DNA from: Paenibacillus sp. FSL M7-0420
GTDB lineage: Bacteria; Bacillota; Bacilli; Paenibacillales; Paenibacillaceae
Reading direction: 5' to 3'
Assembly: GCF_038002345.1 (NCBI RefSeq)
Contig: NZ_JBBOCJ010000001.1
Span: 3,100,001-3,164,000, forward strand
DNA length: 64,000 nt
The position numbers and the translations under genes are program-made. Of this stretch, positions 36,731-46,934 are shown piece after piece; position 1 is the stretch's first letter; the number at the start of each line of letters is the position of its first letter. The notes under the pieces are model-generated. The model had not been told where the DNA came from. It did no database searches and saw nothing but the letters and a program-made list of their open reading frames with translations.

Positions 36731-37714
36731 ATGACATCAACCATTAAAGTAGGCATCGTCGGATACGGAAATTTGGGTAAAGGGGTACAGCAGGCTATTG
36801 AGCAGAACTCCGATATGGAGCTGGTAGCCATATTCACCCGCAGAGATCCGCAGCAGCTGGCAGACATCACAGGAACGCGCACCGAGCACATCTCAGCCGC
36901 CGAGCAGTACATAGGCAAGATTGATGTAATGATTCTGTGCGGCGGTTCCGCAACAGATCTGCCGGAGCAGACTCCGCAGCTGGCCCGGTTATTCAACACG
37001 GTGGACAGCTTTGACACTCATGCCAAAATCCCTGATTTCTTCGCTGCGGTGGACAAGTCTGCCCGCGAAGGCGGCAGCGTAAGTGTGATCTCCACCGGCT
37101 GGGACCCGGGCATGTTCTCCATGAACCGGCTGCTGATGCAGTCCATCCTGCCGGTAGGCGAGGATTATACGTTCTGGGGTACAGGAGTCAGCCAAGGGCA
37201 TTCGGATGCGATCCGCCGGGTTCCCGGTGTGAAGGCAGGCGTGCAATATACCGTGCCGGTCCAGGAGGTTATTGACAGCATTCGCGGAGGCGAGACTCCG
37301 CAGCTGTCCACCCGCGAGAAGCACCGCCGGGAATGCTACGTAGTGGCTGAAGCAGGAGCAGACCGCGATGCCATTACCCGGACGATTGTGGAGATGCCGA
37401 ACTATTTCGCCGATTACGACACAACGGTTCAATTCATTACGGACGAGGAGCTTGCTGCTGAGCATTCAGGGATGCCGCATGGCGGCTTCGTCATCCGCAG
37501 CGGAGTGACCGGAGGCGGAAGCAAGCAGATCGCCGAATTCGGGCTGAAGCTGGACAGCAACCCGGAATTCACCGCCAGCGTGCTGGCAGCCTATGCCCGT
37601 GCTGCTGTACGGCTGAAGCAGGAAGGCCAGACAGGAGCTAAGACTGTATTCGACATTCCGCTCGGCCACCTGTCCCCGAGATCGGCTGAGGAGCTGCGGC
37701 GCGAGCTGCTGTAG
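36731..37714 (+). CDS. ddh: meso-Diaminopimelate D-dehydrogenase
   Basis: NADP-dependent enzyme that reductively aminates tetrahydrodipicolinate to meso-diaminopimelate in one step, feeding peptidoglycan and lysine. The Rossmann motif VGIVGYGNLGKGV is at the N-terminus. Family blocks follow: FTRRDPQQL, ILCGGSATDLPEQTP, NTVDSFDTHAKIPDFF, STGWDPGMFSMNRL and GTGVSQGHSDAIRRVPGV. It is a complete 327-residue protein. CAAGGGAGG precedes ATG 36731. No dap genes are nearby. It is followed by a 51-bp palindromic repeat array. Confidence 0.95.
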   Translation: MTSTIKVGIVGYGNLGKGVQQAIEQNSDMELVAIFTRRDPQQLADITGTRTEHISAAEQYIGKIDVMILCGGSATDLPEQTPQLARLFNTVDSFDTHAKIPDFFAAVDKSAREGGSVSVISTGWDPGMFSMNRLLMQSILPVGEDYTFWGTGVSQGHSDAIRRVPGVKAGVQYTVPVQEVIDSIRGGETPQLSTREKHRRECYVVAEAGADRDAITRTIVEMPNYFADYDTTVQFITDEELAAEHSGMPHGGFVIRSGVTGGGSKQIAEFGLKLDSNPEFTASVLAAYARAAVRLKQEGQTGAKTVFDIPLGHLSPRSAEELRRELL

Positions 37715-37726
37715 GCTACAAGGAGA

Positions 37727-38046
37727 GGGATAAATCCCGTTGATGGGGCCGGAAGTTGGCTGGATGGCTGAAGGAGAGGGATAAATCCCATTGGTGAGGC
37801 CGAAAGTTGGCTGGAGGGCTGAATTAAAGGGATTTATCCCATTGGTGGGGCCGGAAGTTGGCTGGATGGCTGAATTAAAAGGATTTATCCCGTTGATGAG
37901 GTCGAAAGTTGGCTGGATGGCTGAATTAGAGGGATAAATCCCATTGGTGAGGTCGAGTACGGCTGAGCGAGAGTAATGAGGAGCATTAGTGCACCTGAAT
38001 TCACCGGAAGTCGGCTATATGAGCGAATGAGGAGCACAAGTGCTCC
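37727..38046. repeat. Seven-unit intergenic array with exact 51-bp phase and changing palindromic core
   Basis: Core centres lie at 37732.5, 37783.5, 37834.5, 37885.5, 37936.5, 37987.5 and 38038.5, exactly 51 bp apart. Units 1, 2 and 5 have GGGATAAATCCC; units 3 and 4 have the opposite centre (GGGATTTATCCC and AGGATTTATCCC). Units 6 and 7 have a different core, GGAGCATTAGTGCACC and GGAGCACAAGTGCTCC. The spacers stay related: for example CCGGAAGTTGGCTGGATGGC in unit 3 and CCGGAAGTCGGCTATATGAG in unit 6. It fills the space between ddh and gdhA, with no gene inside. Confidence 0.92.
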
Positions 38047-38153
38047 TGTTAGTACCTGAATCTGCTATTCGTACGCATACGTCCAACCGGATGCCCTCAG
38101 CATAACTACTAGCGAGCACAGGATCACCAACAAACCAATTGCTCAACCTAAAA

Positions 38154-38192
38154 AAGAGGTGTCCCCAGCCAAATGGCTTAGGGACACCTCTT
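38154..38192 (-). terminator. Terminator of gdhA
   Basis: AAGAGGTGTCCC pairs perfectly with GGGACACCTCTT around a loop. On the minus strand it is followed by TTT, then further Ts, ending the gdhA transcript. Confidence 0.85.
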
Positions 38193-38217
38193 CTTGTATC
38201 ATTTAAGTCTATAACAG

Positions 38218-39657
<1,440 letters not shown>

Positions 39658-39661
39658 TTAA

Positions 39662-39742
39662 AAGAATTCTATAAAACCTTACATCAATTTGCCAATCAAT
39701 TATTTTTGGCATAGTCATTAAGAAATTCTATGAACCTTACAT
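39662..39742. repeat. Direct repeats upstream of gdhA
   Basis: AGAATTCTATAAAACCTTACAT (from 39663) and AGAAATTCTATGAACCTTACAT (from 39721) share almost all bases, spaced about 57 bp. A TTGCCAAT/ATTTTTGGCA inverted element lies between them. They could be regulator sites for gdhA or for the divergent DUF2625 gene. Confidence 0.6.
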
Positions 39743-39869
39743 ACTATGCCAGCTATATGCGGCAGAATGTTAATAAACCTCTGGTCAATTCAAGATTGCA
39801 GCTCCCCCTGAATAGGGTATATATAAATATTGGAAACAGTATAAAGCATTGAGAGAGAGGCGTAAGCAT

Positions 39870-40532
39870 ATGCACTTATTAACTGTAGCAGAATTAGTAG
39901 ATGTGGAGAACCACGCCTGGGAAGAGATCAGGGAGCTGCTGAGTCAGGGATCGCGCACCTACCGGCTGGAGGCGGCAGAAGCGGAACAGGCGGTACAGAC
40001 GCTGGTCCGCTTGCAGGTCAGCACGAAATCCTATCTGGGAGCGATAGCCTACGAGACAGGAGGAATTGTGTTCGAGCATGGCTGGATTACGCTGCTTGGC
40101 GCGGGAGCCGAAGGCATCTTCGGAAGCCTGACCTCATGGAATGGCCTGTCTACAGCGGACAATATTCCTCCCCTGCCGGGAATGCTGATTGTGGCCTACG
40201 ATGCGGCAGGCGGCTTCTTCGGCCTCGATACGGGGCGGTTCGGGCAGACAGGTCATATCTATTATTATGCCCCGGATGTCCTGAAGTGGGAGACAACGGA
40301 GCTGACCTATTCAGGCTTCATCGGCTGGCTGGCAGAAGGGGACTTGGATCTGTTCTACGAAACCTTCCGCTGGGAGGGCTGGGAAGAGGAGGTCCAGCAG
40401 CTTGAGCCGGGCCAGGTCATGGGCTATTACCCGCCGCTGTGGACGAAGGAAGGCAGCGGCCGGCTTAGCAGCAAAGAGCCAGTATCTATTCTGGAGGCCT
40501 GGCATTCAGCGGGAAGTGAGGGCACGGAATGA
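39870..40532 (+). CDS. DUF2625-type protein
   Basis: A 220-residue cytosolic protein of the DUF2625 pattern (VAELVDVENHAWEEIRELLS, GGIVFEHGWITLLGAGAEGI, PGMLIVAYDAAGGFFGLDTG, and HIYYYAPDVLKWETTELTYS). The function of the family is unknown to me. GAGAGAGG precedes ATG 39870; a TTG at 39849 lies before the site. It overlaps the phosphoesterase gene by 4 bases, so the two are co-translated. It is divergent from gdhA. Confidence 0.8.
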   Translation: MHLLTVAELVDVENHAWEEIRELLSQGSRTYRLEAAEAEQAVQTLVRLQVSTKSYLGAIAYETGGIVFEHGWITLLGAGAEGIFGSLTSWNGLSTADNIPPLPGMLIVAYDAAGGFFGLDTGRFGQTGHIYYYAPDVLKWETTELTYSGFIGWLAEGDLDLFYETFRWEGWEEEVQQLEPGQVMGYYPPLWTKEGSGRLSSKEPVSILEAWHSAGSEGTE

Positions 40533-41377
40533 AGAAGAGTAAGGCGGGCAGAGAAAGGCTTAAGGTCGTCACGATTGCCGAAGAACCGCTGGAATGGATA
40601 CCATATGTCACTGCAGCACGTGGAAGCCAGGATATTGTATATGAACGGCTACCAATATACCGGGGGGAGATTCTGGGGTTGCCGAAGGAGGTGGAGGCGC
40701 TGATTATAGCCTCTGACCTTCAGGGAATGGCTCTTCATGACAACGGCGAATACGGCGGCTCTCTGGTGGGTGAGAAGCTTCCGGAGACGCTGGAGCATCT
40801 GCTTCAGCTCCATCTGCCGGACGTCAATCAGGATAAGGTGCTGGTATGTTTATGCGGGGATTTATACGGGGATACTGCCGTAAGAGGTTCGAGCGGCGAC
40901 CCGCTCCCGGTATGGAGAGCCTTCCGCAGCAGGTTCCAGGCGGTGCTGGGTGTGAACGGCAACCATGATGACCTGTCCCCTGAAGGAGAAGCTGAGCTTG
41001 CATCTACAGGGGGAATTCACCTGTTCTCTAAGCCGTCAGTCCTGTTGCACAAGGGATTGATGGTAGCGGGACTAGGAGGAGTTACGGGAAGAGGAGACCG
41101 GCCCAACCGCACCCCGGAACCTGAATATTTGGAGACGCTGGGACACCTGCTCCAGCGCGGGCCCCATATTCTGCTGCTGCATCAGGGGCCGGAGGTGCCC
41201 GCAGCAGGACTTCATGGACATTCAGCGACCCTCGCACAATTGGAAGCTGGACCGGAGCTTCTGGTCTGCTGCGGACATATTCATTGGCACCAGCCGCTAG
41301 CTGAGCTAGGGAACGGTACACAGGTGCTTAACACGGACGGAAGGGTGCTGATCTTCACCGCTGCCAGCCCGGACTGA
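40529..41377 (+). CDS. Metallophosphoesterase, calcineurin-like
   Basis: A 282-residue two-metal phosphoesterase. Motifs: ASDLQGMAL (metal Asp), LCGDLYGDTA (GD), GVNGNHDDLS (GNHD), LLLHQGPEV (His) and CCGHIHWHQP (GHxH), a complete set. There is no signal peptide. ATG 40529 overlaps the DUF2625 stop, an ATGA junction suggesting coupled translation. The substrate is unknown. Confidence 0.85.
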   Translation: MKKSKAGRERLKVVTIAEEPLEWIPYVTAARGSQDIVYERLPIYRGEILGLPKEVEALIIASDLQGMALHDNGEYGGSLVGEKLPETLEHLLQLHLPDVNQDKVLVCLCGDLYGDTAVRGSSGDPLPVWRAFRSRFQAVLGVNGNHDDLSPEGEAELASTGGIHLFSKPSVLLHKGLMVAGLGGVTGRGDRPNRTPEPEYLETLGHLLQRGPHILLLHQGPEVPAAGLHGHSATLAQLEAGPELLVCCGHIHWHQPLAELGNGTQVLNTDGRVLIFTAASPD

Positions 41378-41433
41378 CATGAGCCGCCGCCGGGAACAAA
41401 TGCTTCTATTTTGTCCAAGTCTTGTCCGTAAAC

Positions 41434-41524
41434 TTTACAAACAGCATCGGAATAGATATAATTTAGGTATAACTTTCAGGGTTTGAAACAACAGAAAGGG
41501 GCCTAACGCCATTAGGCTCCTTTT
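41434..41524 (+). promoter_or_regulatory. Promoter followed at once by a terminator-like hairpin, upstream of the Usp-mrp region
   Basis: TTTACA (41434-41439), 17 bp and TATAAT (41457-41462) form a near-consensus promoter. About 30 bases after the expected start, AAAGGGGCCTAA (41495-41506) pairs with TTAGGCTCCTTT (41512-41523) and ends in TTTT. Early termination here would leave a transcript of about 55 nt, so this may be an attenuator or a small RNA in front of the antiporter region. Confidence 0.6.
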
Positions 41525-41578
41525 GTATTTCCGGCCCATGTTAACAGGAGGGCGAAAGTCATTCACAAGGAAAAGATT

Positions 41579-42187
41579 ATGGTATGTGTTCATTACGGCC
41601 CGCATGGCGAGCGTTTGATCCGGCGTGGAGTCCAGTTATCCGAGTTGATCGGGGCACCGCTGTATGTGCTCAATGTGGATAGTTCAGACAGTGATGAATA
41701 TAATCAAAGCAAAGAAATGTATATGGCGGTCTGGAAGCGTCTGGCTGAAGAAGCCGGTGCTGAATTCATGGTGCGCAAGCGCCGCGGCCGCAAGACCACG
41801 GATGTGATCGTTGAAGCGGCAGAAGAACATGAAGTCACTCAGGTTATTATCGGGCAATCGGCCCAGACCTTATGGCAGGAGCTGACTAAACGCAACTTCG
41901 TCAATGAACTGATCAGCAAGATGAAGATGATGGATCTGCATGTAGTGGCAGTTCAGCGTATGCGCGCCGGTCTTGAAGAGACCCATGAAGAAGGGGTAAC
42001 CGCTTATTTGGTGAAGAACGACGGAATGTATCAGCTCAGCGATGAGCCGGAAGGTTCAGACTTCATCAAAGGCAAATTCTTCCACGAATTACACACTGAA
42101 TTTGAGAATGGCTTGTTCAAAATTGAGCAAGATGGTAAAGCAAGATATTTGCATATCTGTGAAGGCAACTTGGCAGATCCACTATAA
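41579..42187 (+). CDS. Universal-stress-like protein upstream of the mrp operon
   Basis: A 202-residue protein with a UspA/KdpD-type nucleotide-binding fold: VHYGPHGERLIRRGVQLSEL, LYVLNVDSSDSDEYN and VTQVIIGQSAQTLWQEL. I use ATG 41579, whose site is AAGGAAAAG. A stronger site, AGGAGGG (41546-41552), points to an ATT codon at 41561 that would add IHKEKI. It lies 72 bases before mrpAB, suggesting a role in sodium or pH homeostasis, perhaps as a sensor of the antiporter state. The promoter and hairpin at 41434-41524 precede it. Confidence 0.75.
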   Translation: MVCVHYGPHGERLIRRGVQLSELIGAPLYVLNVDSSDSDEYNQSKEMYMAVWKRLAEEAGAEFMVRKRRGRKTTDVIVEAAEEHEVTQVIIGQSAQTLWQELTKRNFVNELISKMKMMDLHVVAVQRMRAGLEETHEEGVTAYLVKNDGMYQLSDEPEGSDFIKGKFFHELHTEFENGLFKIEQDGKARYLHICEGNLADPL

Positions 42188-42259
42188 TTAGTCTTGTTGA
42201 CAGGAAGTAAGTACCAGTGTTCACAACCTATATCACTGAAGGGAAAAGGAGGCTTGCCT

Positions 42260-45118
42260 TTGCTGCATATAACCGTTCTTGTTCCGTTTCTTATGGCCCT
42301 GCTGATAGCGCTTCTACGCGGGAGGGTACGCAAGCTCCACAGAGGATGGCTTGTACTGGCCGCACCGCTGATGTTATTTATCTACTTCTTTACCCGTATT
42401 CCGGTCATCAAGGGAGGGGATCTCGGATATGAGACATTGCCATGGATTCCTTCCCTTGGGATTGATCTGGTCTTCCATCTCGATGGATTAAGCCTGCTGT
42501 TCGCCTTGTTAATCACGGGAATGGGCACCCTGGTCTTTATCTATTCCATCTTTTATCTGGACAAACGCAAGGAAGAGCTGACTCCTTTCTATGTGTATCT
42601 GCTGCTGTTCATGGGAGCTATGCTGGGAGTCGTCCTATCCGATAACCTGATGGTGTTATACGGATTCTGGGAGCTTACGAGTGTCTCATCTTTCCTTCTG
42701 ATTGCCTACTGGCACCGGAGACAGAAATCACGCTACGGCGCGCAAAAGTCGATGCTGATCACTGTCTTCGGCGGTCTGGCGATGTTCGCAGGCTTCCTGA
42801 TGCTGTATGTGATGACAGGTACCTTCAGCATCCGCGAGATCTGGAGCCAGGTGGGCGACATCAGCGGACAAACGCTGTTCATCCCCGCAATGCTGCTTAT
42901 TCTGCTGGGTGCCTTCACCAAATCGGCCCAGTTTCCGTTCCACATCTGGCTGCCTGATGCAATGGAAGCGCCGACTCCGGTCAGTGCGTATCTGCATTCA
43001 GCAACCATGGTCAAAGCCGGTTTATATCTGGTAGCACGGTTCAGCCCGGTGTTTGCGGGGCAACATGAGTGGTTTTGGATAGTGTCGGGCGTCGGCCTGA
43101 TCACCTTGATCTATGGATCGATCCAGGCGATGAAGCAGACGGACCTGAAGGCTCTGTTAGCTTATTCTACAATCAGCCAGCTCGGTCTGATTATGGGATT
43201 ACTCGGCATGGGATCGGCAGCTTCCTTTTATACAGGGGAACAGGCTGTATTCTATACCGCCGCAACAACGGCAGCACTCTTTCATTTAATTAATCATGCC
43301 ATATTCAAAGGTTCGCTCTTCATGGTGGTCGGAATTGTCGACCATGAGACGAATACCCGTGATCTGCGCAAGCTGGGGGGGCTGGTGTCCCTGATGCCGG
43401 TAACCTTCACGTTAGCGCTGATCGGCAGCTTCTCAATGGCGGGCCTTCCGCCGTTTGCCGGATTCCTGAGCAAGGAAATGTTCTTCACGGCTGTGCTGAA
43501 TATCAGACAGCTGGATATCTTCAGCCCCGGGGCCTTCTTTACAATATTCCCGGTGCTGGCGTGGATTGCAAGCATATTTACCTTTGCATACAGCATGATT
43601 ATGGTCTTCCATACCTTCTTTGGCAAATATCAGCCGGAGAAGCTGGACAAAAAACCGCATGAAGCGCCCCTCGGCCTTCTGCTTCCGCCAGTAATTCTGG
43701 CACTGCTGGCCGTGATCACCGGCTTCTTCCCGAACATACTGTCGGGGACACTGATCGTGCCGGGGATGAATGCCATTCATCCGGAGCTTGCAGCCAGCTC
43801 GCCTTTTTACGTCAACATCTATTTCTGGCACGGGTTCACCGCCGAGGTCTGGATGACGCTGGGAGTGATCCTTCTCGGGATTATCGTATACCGCGTATAT
43901 GGCCGGTTCAGCCTTGTGGATAAGGAATGGCGCAGCGGCCTCACGCTGACACAGGTATATGACGGGAGTATCCGGCTCGTGGAGGGACTGTCCCGTGCGG
44001 TGACAGGGCTATACATGACCGGTTCGATGCGTCATTATCTGATGTATATTTTCACCCTGATTATCGCCGTAGTAGGCGGTACTATGCTTTATTCGGAGGG
44101 CATTACGTTTGGCCAGGGGAGCTACGCTCCGGTCACCTTCTTTGAAGTTGTTGCCGTACTGGTCCTGCTGACCGGTGCGCTCGCTATACCATTCGCGAAG
44201 TCCAGAGTCTCGGCGATTCTGCTTACCGGAATGGTCGGTTACATGGTGACGCTATTGTTCATCCTGTTCCGCGCACCCGATCTGGCCCTCACCCAGATGA
44301 TTGTTGAAGTGGTCTCGGTCACGCTGTTCCTGCTCTGCTTCCGGCATCTGCCGAAGCTGAAGCGGGAGAAGGTCAGGCTGCGGGTCAAGGTGCCGAGGCT
44401 GATCATCGCCTTAGGCTTCGGGATCACGATGACGCTGGTGGCGCTGGCCGCGCTAGGCAGCAGTCCGTTCGAGTCTATCTCAACCTACTATGTGGAGAAT
44501 AGTTATAAGCTTGGCGGCGGCAAGAACATCGTCAATGTCCTGCTGGTGGATTTCCGCGGCTTCGATACCATGTTCGAAATTACGGTGCTGGGGCTGGCGT
44601 CGCTGGCCATCTACTCGATGATCAAGCTGCAGCTGGAGCAGGATCATACGCCTGTTCTGACCAGAAACAAACCGGAGGAGAGCACGCGCCGCTATACCCG
44701 CAGCAATGATGTGTTGCTGCAATCGGTGGCAAAAGTAGCCTTCGTGATCATCATCACTTTCTCCCTGTATCTGTTCTTCGCGGGTCATAATCAGCCGGGC
44801 GGCGGCTTTATCGGAGCCTTGATGGCTGCTGCGGCGCTGGTGCTGGTCGCGATTGCCTTCGGTACGGAGTTTGTGGAGAAGGTGCTGCCGGTCGATTACC
44901 GCAAGTTAATCGCAGTCGGGATTATGATCGCTTTTCTCACCGGAATCGGTTCCTTTGTCTTCGATGCTCCGTTCCTGACCCAGGCCTTCGGTTACTTTGA
45001 ACTGCCGGTCATGGGCAAGACGGAGCTAACCACGGCGATGCTGTTCGATCTGGGAGTCTACCTCTCGGTGATTGGTGTCACGATGAATATTATCTTTACG
45101 ATCGGGAGGGATAACTAA
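42260..45118 (+). CDS. mrpA: Na+/H+ antiporter subunits MrpA and MrpB, fused
   Basis: A 952-residue membrane protein. Residues 1-790 are MrpA, a NuoL-like ion-channel subunit with many helices (LVLYGFWELTSVSSFLLIAY-like, QFPFHIWLPDAMEAPTPVSA, THSATMVKAGLYLVARF-like). From about residue 815 to 952 is the MrpB domain (NDVLLQSVAKVAFVIIITFS, GGGFIGALMAAAALVLVAIA). Bacillus has these as separate mrpA and mrpB genes; here they are fused with no stop or frameshift. AAGGAGG at 42246-42252 sets TTG 42260. It is the first gene of an mrpAB-C-D-E-F-G operon and works with the others in sodium efflux and alkali tolerance. Confidence 0.93.
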   Translation: MLHITVLVPFLMALLIALLRGRVRKLHRGWLVLAAPLMLFIYFFTRIPVIKGGDLGYETLPWIPSLGIDLVFHLDGLSLLFALLITGMGTLVFIYSIFYLDKRKEELTPFYVYLLLFMGAMLGVVLSDNLMVLYGFWELTSVSSFLLIAYWHRRQKSRYGAQKSMLITVFGGLAMFAGFLMLYVMTGTFSIREIWSQVGDISGQTLFIPAMLLILLGAFTKSAQFPFHIWLPDAMEAPTPVSAYLHSATMVKAGLYLVARFSPVFAGQHEWFWIVSGVGLITLIYGSIQAMKQTDLKALLAYSTISQLGLIMGLLGMGSAASFYTGEQAVFYTAATTAALFHLINHAIFKGSLFMVVGIVDHETNTRDLRKLGGLVSLMPVTFTLALIGSFSMAGLPPFAGFLSKEMFFTAVLNIRQLDIFSPGAFFTIFPVLAWIASIFTFAYSMIMVFHTFFGKYQPEKLDKKPHEAPLGLLLPPVILALLAVITGFFPNILSGTLIVPGMNAIHPELAASSPFYVNIYFWHGFTAEVWMTLGVILLGIIVYRVYGRFSLVDKEWRSGLTLTQVYDGSIRLVEGLSRAVTGLYMTGSMRHYLMYIFTLIIAVVGGTMLYSEGITFGQGSYAPVTFFEVVAVLVLLTGALAIPFAKSRVSAILLTGMVGYMVTLLFILFRAPDLALTQMIVEVVSVTLFLLCFRHLPKLKREKVRLRVKVPRLIIALGFGITMTLVALAALGSSPFESISTYYVENSYKLGGGKNIVNVLLVDFRGFDTMFEITVLGLASLAIYSMIKLQLEQDHTPVLTRNKPEESTRRYTRSNDVLLQSVAKVAFVIIITFSLYLFFAGHNQPGGGFIGALMAAAALVLVAIAFGTEFVEKVLPVDYRKLIAVGIMIAFLTGIGSFVFDAPFLTQAFGYFELPVMGKTELTTAMLFDLGVYLSVIGVTMNIIFTIGRDN

Positions 45119-45453
45119 TGGAGATCCTTATTGCCCTGGCGATCGGTGTCTTGTTTACCGTAGGTGTCTATCTGGTCCTGTCCAAAAGTCTGCTCCGCAT
45201 CCTGCTCGGGACGACGCTGCTGACGCACGGCGTTCATCTGCTGCTGCTGACGATGGCAGGCCTGAAGACGGGCGCTTCACCTCTGCTTGGCGAGAAGGCG
45301 GACAGTTATGTCGATCCGCTGCCGCAGGCGCTTATCCTGACTTCCATTGTAATCAGCTTTGGGGTATCCGCGTTCTTCATCGTTCTGGCCTACCGGGCTT
45401 ACCGCTCGGCGGGGACGGATGATGTGGAAGGAAGCAAGGGGGAGAGACCATGA
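45118..45453 (+). CDS. mrpC: Na+/H+ antiporter subunit MrpC
   Basis: A 111-residue protein with three membrane helices (VLFTVGVYLVLSKSLLRILL, GTTLLTHGVHLLLLTMAGLK, ALILTSIVISFGVSAFFIVL), homologous to NuoK. It overlaps the mrpAB stop by one base (TAATG) and the mrpD start by four bases, so translation is coupled. Length and motifs match MrpC. Confidence 0.93.
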   Translation: MEILIALAIGVLFTVGVYLVLSKSLLRILLGTTLLTHGVHLLLLTMAGLKTGASPLLGEKADSYVDPLPQALILTSIVISFGVSAFFIVLAYRAYRSAGTDDVEGSKGERP

Positions 45454-46928
45454 ACAACCTGCTTGTACTGCCTTTGCTGATCCCGGCCTTTACGGCGGTC
45501 ATCCTGATTTTTCTCAAGGAACGAATTAAGCTGCAGCGTATCCTCAGTGCCATCAGTGTGCTGGTGAATATCGCAGTAGCGCTTATCATTATGTACCAGG
45601 TCCATACAGATGGGATTCAGACGCTGTATATGGGAGGATGGATTCCGCCTTACGGCATCGTCTTCGTAGCTGATATGTTCGCAGCGCTGCTCGTCTTGAC
45701 GGCTGCGGTGGTAGGGGCAGCTTGCCTGTTCTTCTCCTTCGCCAGCATTGGAGAGGAGCGGGAGCGGTTCTACTACTATACATTCTTCCATTTCCTGCTC
45801 ACCGGTGTGTTCGGCTCGTTCCTGACAGGTGACCTGTTCAACCTGTTTGTCTGCTTCGAGGTGCTGCTGGTTGCCTCCTACGCCATGATTGTTCTGGGTG
45901 GAACCCGGATACAGCTGCGTGAGACGCTCAAGTATATCCTTGTCAACGTAATTTCCTCCACCTTGTTCGTAGCGGCGATTGCTTATCTGTACGCGGCGAC
46001 AGGCACGCTGAATATGGCTCATCTGGCCATCCGTGTGGGAGAGGCCGGGCAGGGCGGAGTCATGAATGTGATTGCTGTACTCCTGCTGCTGGTGTTCTCG
46101 CTCAAAGCAGGCCTGCTGCTATTCTTCTGGCTGCCGGATTCGTACAGTGCTCCTCCGCAGGCGGTAAGGGCATTGTTCGGCGCACTGCTTACCAAGGTGG
46201 GGCTGTATGCCATCACCAGAACGTTCTCGCTGATTTTTGTCCATGACATGGGCCTGACCCATTCGCTGATCGGCTGGATGGCAGGGGCCACTATGATTCT
46301 TGGAGCCATAGGGGCACTCGCCTATAATGATCTAAGCCGGATCTTCAATTATAATATTGTCATCAGTGTCGGCTTCATCGCCTTCGGTATCTCCGTGGCT
46401 ACCCAGGATTCGCTGAGCGGGGTGGTATTCTATCTGATGCACGATATGGTTGCCAAGGCACTGCTGTTCTTCCTGGGCGGTCTGATTGTCGCAGCTTCGG
46501 GGACGGAGCAGCTGAGGCTGATGGGCGGTCTGATCCGCCGGTATCCGTGGACGGGCTGGATGTTCTTCGTCCTGACGCTGGCGCTGGTCGGCGTTCCTCC
46601 GCTTAGCGGTTTTGCCGGGAAGGTCATGATGGTCCGCAGCGGCTTCGGGGAGCAGCATACCGCGCTTGCGCTTATCGCTCTGGCTTCCAGCTTCGTCGTC
46701 TTATATTCACTGATCAAAGTCTTCCAGCAGGTATTCTGGGGAGGCGAGAAGAGCGATGAAGAGATCCGTCCTCTGCGCTACAAAGCTATGATGGTACCGG
46801 CTGCGGCACTGTTTGTGCTCGTCATCCTGATGGGTATCGGCGCCGAGTGGGTGAACGGCTATGTGGGGCAGGCAGGCGCAGTCCTCGCTGATCCGGCAGC
46901 GTACATTAATGCTGTCATGAAGGAGTAG
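45450..46928 (+). CDS. mrpD: Na+/H+ antiporter subunit MrpD
   Basis: A 492-residue NuoM/N-like subunit with about 14 helices (FLLTGVFGSFLTGDLFNLFV, DLFNLFVCFEVLLVASYAMI, FFWLPDSYSAPPQAVRALFG, GALLTKVGLYAITRTFSLIF). The glutamate and lysine positions expected of the proton-channel core are visible in this part. ATG 45450 overlaps mrpC by four bases, with an AAGGGGGAG site. Confidence 0.93.
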   Translation: MNNLLVLPLLIPAFTAVILIFLKERIKLQRILSAISVLVNIAVALIIMYQVHTDGIQTLYMGGWIPPYGIVFVADMFAALLVLTAAVVGAACLFFSFASIGEERERFYYYTFFHFLLTGVFGSFLTGDLFNLFVCFEVLLVASYAMIVLGGTRIQLRETLKYILVNVISSTLFVAAIAYLYAATGTLNMAHLAIRVGEAGQGGVMNVIAVLLLLVFSLKAGLLLFFWLPDSYSAPPQAVRALFGALLTKVGLYAITRTFSLIFVHDMGLTHSLIGWMAGATMILGAIGALAYNDLSRIFNYNIVISVGFIAFGISVATQDSLSGVVFYLMHDMVAKALLFFLGGLIVAASGTEQLRLMGGLIRRYPWTGWMFFVLTLALVGVPPLSGFAGKVMMVRSGFGEQHTALALIALASSFVVLYSLIKVFQQVFWGGEKSDEEIRPLRYKAMMVPAAALFVLVILMGIGAEWVNGYVGQAGAVLADPAAYINAVMKE

Positions 46929-46934
46929 ATGAAG

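Noticed and set aside
37727..38046. CRISPR array or repeat-protein gene at the ddh-gdhA gap
   Set aside because: Spacers are homologous to each other, and the long frames (minus strand, 37591-37791) lack start sites; 51 bp being a multiple of three keeps frames open by chance.
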